From Spirochaetota bacterium (GTDB taxonomy: Bacteria; Spirochaetota; Spirochaetia; CADAEX01), in the NCBI GenBank assembly GCA_009786125.1, contig WQTU01000126.1, forward strand, positions 1 to 35,638: a stretch of 35,638 nt of DNA, in the 5' to 3' direction. The position numbers were made by a program, and so were the translations under genes. Shown piece by piece: positions 32,071 through 35,638 of the stretch (position 1 is its first letter; the number at the start of each line of letters is the position of its first letter). The notes under the pieces are model-generated. The model did no database searches. It saw nothing but the letters and a program-made list of their open reading frames with translations, and was not told where the DNA came from.

Positions 32071-33817
32071 ACTTGGAATAATTATAATTTCTGCCTGCTT
32101 CCTGGCTATTGTAACAGCAGGTTTTACTTTGCATTGGGGTAACGGCGCAGCAGAAAACCTCTTTGGAAAAAAAGATTACTCTTCTGAAAACCCTGAAAAC
32201 CGCAGGGCTGGGTTGGTAAAAACAGAGCTTGATACAGAGGCGGCGCCTTCCCGCGCTCGCAAAATAGCAGAGAAAATGAGCTTTTCGCAGCTTGCAGGCC
32301 AGGTTATGATGATAGGATATGCCGGGAGCGTTCCGTCGCCCGAAACATTCAGATGGATAAGAGAAAACGAAGTTGGCGGAATAAAAATCTTTGGCTGGAA
32401 CACGAATGATCTTACGGTTCTGCGAAACAGCATAGAAGAAATGCAAAGAGCTGCTCTGCAAACAGAATTTAAACTTCCCCTGTTTATTGCAACAGACCAG
32501 GAAGGCGGCTGGATACGGCATGTGCGGGGAAACACATCTATTACGCCCGGCAACATGGCGCTTGGCGCAGCCGGAATTATGAATGACTCTTATATGTCTG
32601 GCTTTTTTATTGGCAAAGAGATGAAAGCTCTGGGAATAAATATGAACTTTGCGCCCACTATAGATATATTGATAAACCAGGATGCTTATGTTATAGGACC
32701 AAGGGCTTTTTCCGATGACGCGCTCCAGACAGCAATTCTTGCAACAGCATTTGCCAATGGAACAAGATCTGCAGGAATAATTGCGACTGCAAAACATTTT
32801 CCCGGGCATGGAAGAACACCTGTTGATTCACACGGCAGGCTGCCTGTTCTTGATACAACCCTTGACGAGCTTTTTTCCGCAGACCTGCTTCCATACGAAT
32901 TTCTTATACGTGAAAATATTCCGGCCATAATGAGCGGGCATCTTGCTTTTCCTGTTATTACAGGGCACAGGCGGCCTGCGTCTTTATGCTCGTTTTTTCT
33001 TCAAGATGTGCTTAGGAGGAAAATGCAGTTTAATGGAATAATTATTACTGATGATATGCAGATGCGCGGTGCATTGTATAAAAGAAGCGTTAGCGAAAGC
33101 AGCCTCGCAGCGCTTAAAGCAGGGAATGATATAATCCTGATTTCAAGAAACATGGCAGACTACGAAGCGACAAGAAATTTAATAATAAGAGAACTGAATA
33201 TTAATCCGGAGTTTGAAAAGCAGATACGAAAAAGTGTAGAGCGGATAATCAGCTTAAAAGATAAATATCTGGCAGACAAAACCATATCTGTTTCTGAATT
33301 AAGAAGTAGATATCCGATTCCTGCAGAAGGAGCTCCTGCATTTTTTCAACAGCAGGCATTTAGAAGCGTTTCTCTTTTGCGCAGCGATAAATTAATTAGA
33401 AAACCAGAAGAAAATGAGAGAATACTTTTGGTGGGTTCTCCAAGGCTTTTTTTTCAGGAAGGCTTAAGGCGGTTTCCAAATGCAAATACTTATACTTTTC
33501 AATTTAGCTCATTTTTTAGGGTGCGGGAATATGATTTTGCAAGGCTGCCTAATGTTGCGTCAAGATATGATGTTGTTATTTTCTGCTCCTCAAATACTGC
33601 AAGCCTGGAACTTCTAAGAACTCTGGAGAATAGCAGAGCCAGGGTTATTGTATTATCTGTACTTTCTCCGGCAGGGCTTCAGGAACTTGACTGGCTTGAC
33701 GGAGGGGTAGCTGTTTTTGGAACAGGCAGGGAATCTTTTGCTGCAGGTTTTGCTGCAATTGCAGGGGATTTTATACCGGAAGGCATTTTGCCGATAGTTT
33801 CGCAAAAAAACAATTAG
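32063..33817 (+). CDS. glycoside hydrolase family 3 beta-N-acetylhexosaminidase (NagZ-like)
   Basis: About 584 residues. The catalytic GH3 domain shows GQVMMIGYAG, FIATDQEGGWIRHVRG, MNFAPTIDI, FSDDALQTAILATAFANGTR, AKHFPGHGRTPVDSHGRLPV (the NagZ KHFPGHG loop with His), and the nucleophile region GIIITDDMQM. A C-terminal domain (390-584) follows. NagZ enzymes remove GlcNAc from peptidoglycan fragments. The frame extends upstream of TTG 32129 to encode KLGIIIISACFLAIVTAGFT, a signal anchor. The only well-placed start for it is ATA 32063, 6 bases after AGGGGA and overlapping the trxB stop. With that anchor it would act in the periplasm, unlike cytoplasmic NagZ. Confidence 0.85.
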   Translation: MNKLGIIIISACFLAIVTAGFTLHWGNGAAENLFGKKDYSSENPENRRAGLVKTELDTEAAPSRARKIAEKMSFSQLAGQVMMIGYAGSVPSPETFRWIRENEVGGIKIFGWNTNDLTVLRNSIEEMQRAALQTEFKLPLFIATDQEGGWIRHVRGNTSITPGNMALGAAGIMNDSYMSGFFIGKEMKALGINMNFAPTIDILINQDAYVIGPRAFSDDALQTAILATAFANGTRSAGIIATAKHFPGHGRTPVDSHGRLPVLDTTLDELFSADLLPYEFLIRENIPAIMSGHLAFPVITGHRRPASLCSFFLQDVLRRKMQFNGIIITDDMQMRGALYKRSVSESSLAALKAGNDIILISRNMADYEATRNLIIRELNINPEFEKQIRKSVERIISLKDKYLADKTISVSELRSRYPIPAEGAPAFFQQQAFRSVSLLRSDKLIRKPEENERILLVGSPRLFFQEGLRRFPNANTYTFQFSSFFRVREYDFARLPNVASRYDVVIFCSSNTASLELLRTLENSRARVIVLSVLSPAGLQELDWLDGGVAVFGTGRESFAAGFAAIAGDFIPEGILPIVSQKNN

Positions 33818-33821
33818 TAAA

Positions 33822-34811
33822 ATGGCATGGGCATATCTAAAACTTTCACAGCTTGAAGAGCTCAAAAACCTTATTCAAATGCGGGAACACTGCTGCATGA
33901 ATTTCTCTGCCATATTCAGAAAGAAATATCTTAATTACTTTGCAGAGTCCGGCGCAACTAATGGGACCTATCAGTATGAATCAAAGGGTATGCTTCGCAA
34001 CCTTCTGTTTCCTCGCTTGCTCGGTCATGAACCCTCGCCCCATTCGGAAATAAAAAATATTGTAGTTCATCGCAGCGAGGAAGATAATTCCCTTGATTTT
34101 TCTTTTAAACTCACGGAAAACGGAAAGCTTTTGCCAATTTGCAGTAACAACATAACAAGTAAAGTTATCAATTTAGGCAAAGGGTTAGAGCTTTTTGGCA
34201 GCTCTCTATCTAAAGTAAATACTGTAATGGGAGACAAAAAATCTGTAAATAATATACTTAAAACTTGTTTTAGCAGCAAAAAAGCGTCCGAAGGAGATAA
34301 TTCCTTTTGTTATTACACAATGACGCTTGATAAAGCGCAGGGCGCGGCATCTGCGCTGCAGTATCTGCACCCACGCTTGCATGGGCTAAATATCAGACTG
34401 GCTGGTCAAAAAGATCTTGAAAATCTTATGCCTCTGCAAAAAAATTATGAAATTGAAGAAGTCCTGCCTCGTCCGGAAGTGTTTAATAAAGCTATATCCA
34501 AAAAGAATCTTACAATGGTGCTTAGAAACCAGATAACTGTGGTTGCAGAAAAAGCCGGAAAAATTGTAGCAAAAGCGAATACCAATGAAAAAGGGTTTGT
34601 CTACCACCAAATAGGCGGGGTTTATACGCTTCCTGAATATAGAAATAGCGGGATTTCAACAATTCTTGTAAGTTATCTTCTCGAAAATATTTTTTCCACT
34701 GGAATGAAAGCTTCTTTATTTGTTAAAACAAGTAATTCGGCAGCCTTAAAAGTATATGAAAAATTGGGGTTCAGTAAAAACGAGGAGTTTCAGATTACCT
34801 ACTTTAATTAG
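33822..34811 (+). CDS. GNAT-family N-acetyltransferase with N-terminal extension
   Basis: 329 residues. The C-terminal half (about 190-329) is a GNAT domain: LAGQKDLENLMPLQKNYEIE, VVAEKAGKIVAKANTNEKG, then VYHQIGGVYTLPEYRNSGIS with the acetyl-CoA loop R-xx-G-x-S (RNSGIS), and ALKVYEKLGFSKNEEF. The N-terminal half resembles the DUF4081-type extension sometimes seen in such proteins but is not firmly assigned. Residues about 63-81 (PRLLGHEPSPHSEIKNIV) are encoded by a palindromic repeat module. The substrate is unknown. It lies 4 bases after the GH3 gene and may be cotranscribed. Confidence 0.82.
   Translation: MAWAYLKLSQLEELKNLIQMREHCCMNFSAIFRKKYLNYFAESGATNGTYQYESKGMLRNLLFPRLLGHEPSPHSEIKNIVVHRSEEDNSLDFSFKLTENGKLLPICSNNITSKVINLGKGLELFGSSLSKVNTVMGDKKSVNNILKTCFSSKKASEGDNSFCYYTMTLDKAQGAASALQYLHPRLHGLNIRLAGQKDLENLMPLQKNYEIEEVLPRPEVFNKAISKKNLTMVLRNQITVVAEKAGKIVAKANTNEKGFVYHQIGGVYTLPEYRNSGISTILVSYLLENIFSTGMKASLFVKTSNSAALKVYEKLGFSKNEEFQITYFN
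34008..34065. repeat. X repeat module inside the GNAT coding sequence
   Basis: The stretch from TTTCCT to ATTGTAG aligns with the reverse complement of 5227-5301: TTTCCT, then GCTCGGT-ATG, then CATTCGGAAATA, then ATTGTAG are shared. The intergenic copy differs mainly by a 19-base insert containing a GCGTGC/GCACGC palindrome. Here the module is in frame with no stop. Confidence 0.75.
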
Positions 34812-34848
34812 CAATGGGTTTACAATGACTTATCGATTTTGCAGTAAT

Positions 34849-35358
34849 TTACCAATGATTAAAGGCGATTACTCGTTTAAGCGGCTGCCTGTTCCTGACA
34901 ATTAAATGCTCATCTGTGTAGCCAACAAGAAGCATCATTACAACTCTCATTGAATATGGTACCGAGATAAGGTTTTTTATCTCTTGTTCGTTGTAAGTTG
35001 TTACAACACAGCTTCCAAGCCCTTCGTGCTCTGCCTGGAGCGTCATAAATGATACTGCAAAAGATATATCAATTGGATATGATTGTTGCCCATTTGGCAT
35101 TACATAGTCTATATTGGTTGAACATGCCAATATAATAGCCCCTGCTTTTCCGACATATTCCTGGTCATATGCAGCTTCTTGAATCTTTTGCTTAAACGCA
35201 GGGTCATCAATAACCACAAATCGCCAAGGCTGCCTGTTTTTGGCAGAAGGAGCAAGCTGCCCAGCTTCGAGTATTCTTGACATAACATCTTTTTTTATAG
35301 CTGTATCCTTAAAATTACGGACACTAATTCTATTTTTTATTTCAGATAATATTTCCAT
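34849..35358 (-). CDS. nitroreductase family protein
   Basis: 169 residues, the short form of the family. NRISVRNFKDTAIKKDVMSR, ILEAGQLAPSAKNRQPWRFV (FMN-binding R-S-R and P-S---QPW motifs), IDISFAVSFMTLQAEHEGLG-SC and a C-terminal P-KRV are typical. These FMN enzymes reduce nitro compounds, quinones or flavins with NAD(P)H; the physiological substrate is not evident. It is convergent with the GNAT gene (37 bases apart) and has a repeat cluster upstream. Confidence 0.92.
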   Translation of the reverse strand: MEILSEIKNRISVRNFKDTAIKKDVMSRILEAGQLAPSAKNRQPWRFVVIDDPAFKQKIQEAAYDQEYVGKAGAIILACSTNIDYVMPNGQQSYPIDISFAVSFMTLQAEHEGLGSCVVTTYNEQEIKNLISVPYSMRVVMMLLVGYTDEHLIVRNRQPLKRVIAFNHW

Positions 35359-35427
35359 GTTTGCGCAAGTATAACATATATTTTTATATATACAATAACA
35401 TATTTATAATTTTAAAATAATTTTGTT

Positions 35428-35638
35428 ATTTACCGACGAAGCGAGAACCGCGGACAAGCTGCCTGGCGGTCGCTTTGCGTACCTTTTATTAGGAACCCGC
35501 TGATTTATTCAATCGAGAATAAATCAGCATTACCTTGTTATCCTTTTTTCGCAGCCGGTGTTTTTTCGCGACATCCATGTCGCTACACCGAGCGCGGCGT
35601 CCATGCCGCAGTTTTCTGCAAGAAAACGAGAAAAAATA
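35428..35638. repeat. repeat cluster R1-R2-R3 at the right edge
   Basis: An inverted R1 (TACCGACGAAGCGAGAACCG to CGGTCGCTTTGCG, 35431-35479) is followed by a perfect R2 hairpin (GCTGATTTATTC, loop AATCGA, GAATAAATCAGC, 35499-35528). An R3 module then opens at about 35546 and ends with CGAGAAAAAATA at the window edge. Its interior is occupied by further palindromes (GCGACATCCATGTCGC, GCGGCGTCCATGCCGC). No gene is present after 35358. Confidence 0.8.

Noticed and set aside
32048-32809. Minus-strand open frame of 253 codons under the GH3 gene
   Set aside because: It is antisense to clear GH3 motifs; Cys/Ser/Tyr-rich composition typical of a shadow frame.
5165-35638. CRISPR array from the recurring repeats
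   Set aside because: Copies are dispersed over tens of kilobases, in both orientations, nested and without regular spacers or cas genes.

Overview
The window comes from a low-GC spirochaete of the Treponema group. The evidence is the periplasmic-flagellum gene set: two secreted FlaA sheath proteins, two FlaB core flagellins, FlaG, FliD, FlgK, FlgL, FliW, CsrA and a FlgN-like chaperone. The local orders flaA-flaA near fba, flaB-flaB-flaG-fliD-(unknown)-PilZ-(unknown)-tsaE-tsaB and flgN-flgK-flgL-fliW-csrA match, from memory, the arrangement in Treponema pallidum. No species can be named from the sequence alone.

Layout. 1-1760 is accessory and decayed: the tail of an ISAs1-type transposase, a 3' half-tRNA that looks like an attachment-site scar, a small membrane ORF with a -1 frameshift signal, a BrnT/BrnA toxin-antitoxin pair whose toxin is frameshifted, and degenerate palindromic repeats. 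1763-5151 holds efp (+) and a minus-strand group of stomatin-like, NfeD and MscS genes. 5458-6922 has two flaA genes behind a near-perfect sigma-70 promoter. 7024-10237 has an unknown anchored protein, a long class II aldolase and an unknown polytopic membrane protein, all minus. 10288-12490 is a translation and division block: infC-rpmI-rplT, a coiled-coil ZapB-like gene, zapA and a probable 6S RNA. 12568-15819 has HEAT-repeat, PilZ and TPR genes. 16117-24435 is the flagellin-to-tsaB run. 24523-28965 is the convergent hook-filament and FliW/CsrA operon. 29154-35358 contains a damaged Xre regulator, a secreted transglutaminase-like/TPR protein, trxB, a GH3 hexosaminidase, a GNAT acetyltransferase and a nitroreductase.

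How the genes work together. Both flaB leaders carry a hairpin presenting CA-AGG(G)A-TG just before the Shine-Dalgarno sequence, which matches the preferred CsrA target. csrA and its antagonist fliW lie in the same window, so a flagellin homeostasis loop like the Bacillus hag/FliW/CsrA system can be read from the sequence. Two PilZ proteins beside the flagellar genes suggest cyclic-di-GMP input.

The most unusual structure is a family of modular, nested palindromic repeats between genes. One module lies in frame inside the GNAT gene, and another supplies the C-terminal residues of NfeD and of the Xre regulator in different frames. Two genes (tsaE and the GH3 gene) appear to lack ATG/GTG/TTG starts and may begin at ATA. 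Several single-base indels (brnT, the Xre gene, the small ORF at 411) could be real decay, programmed frameshifts or assembly error.
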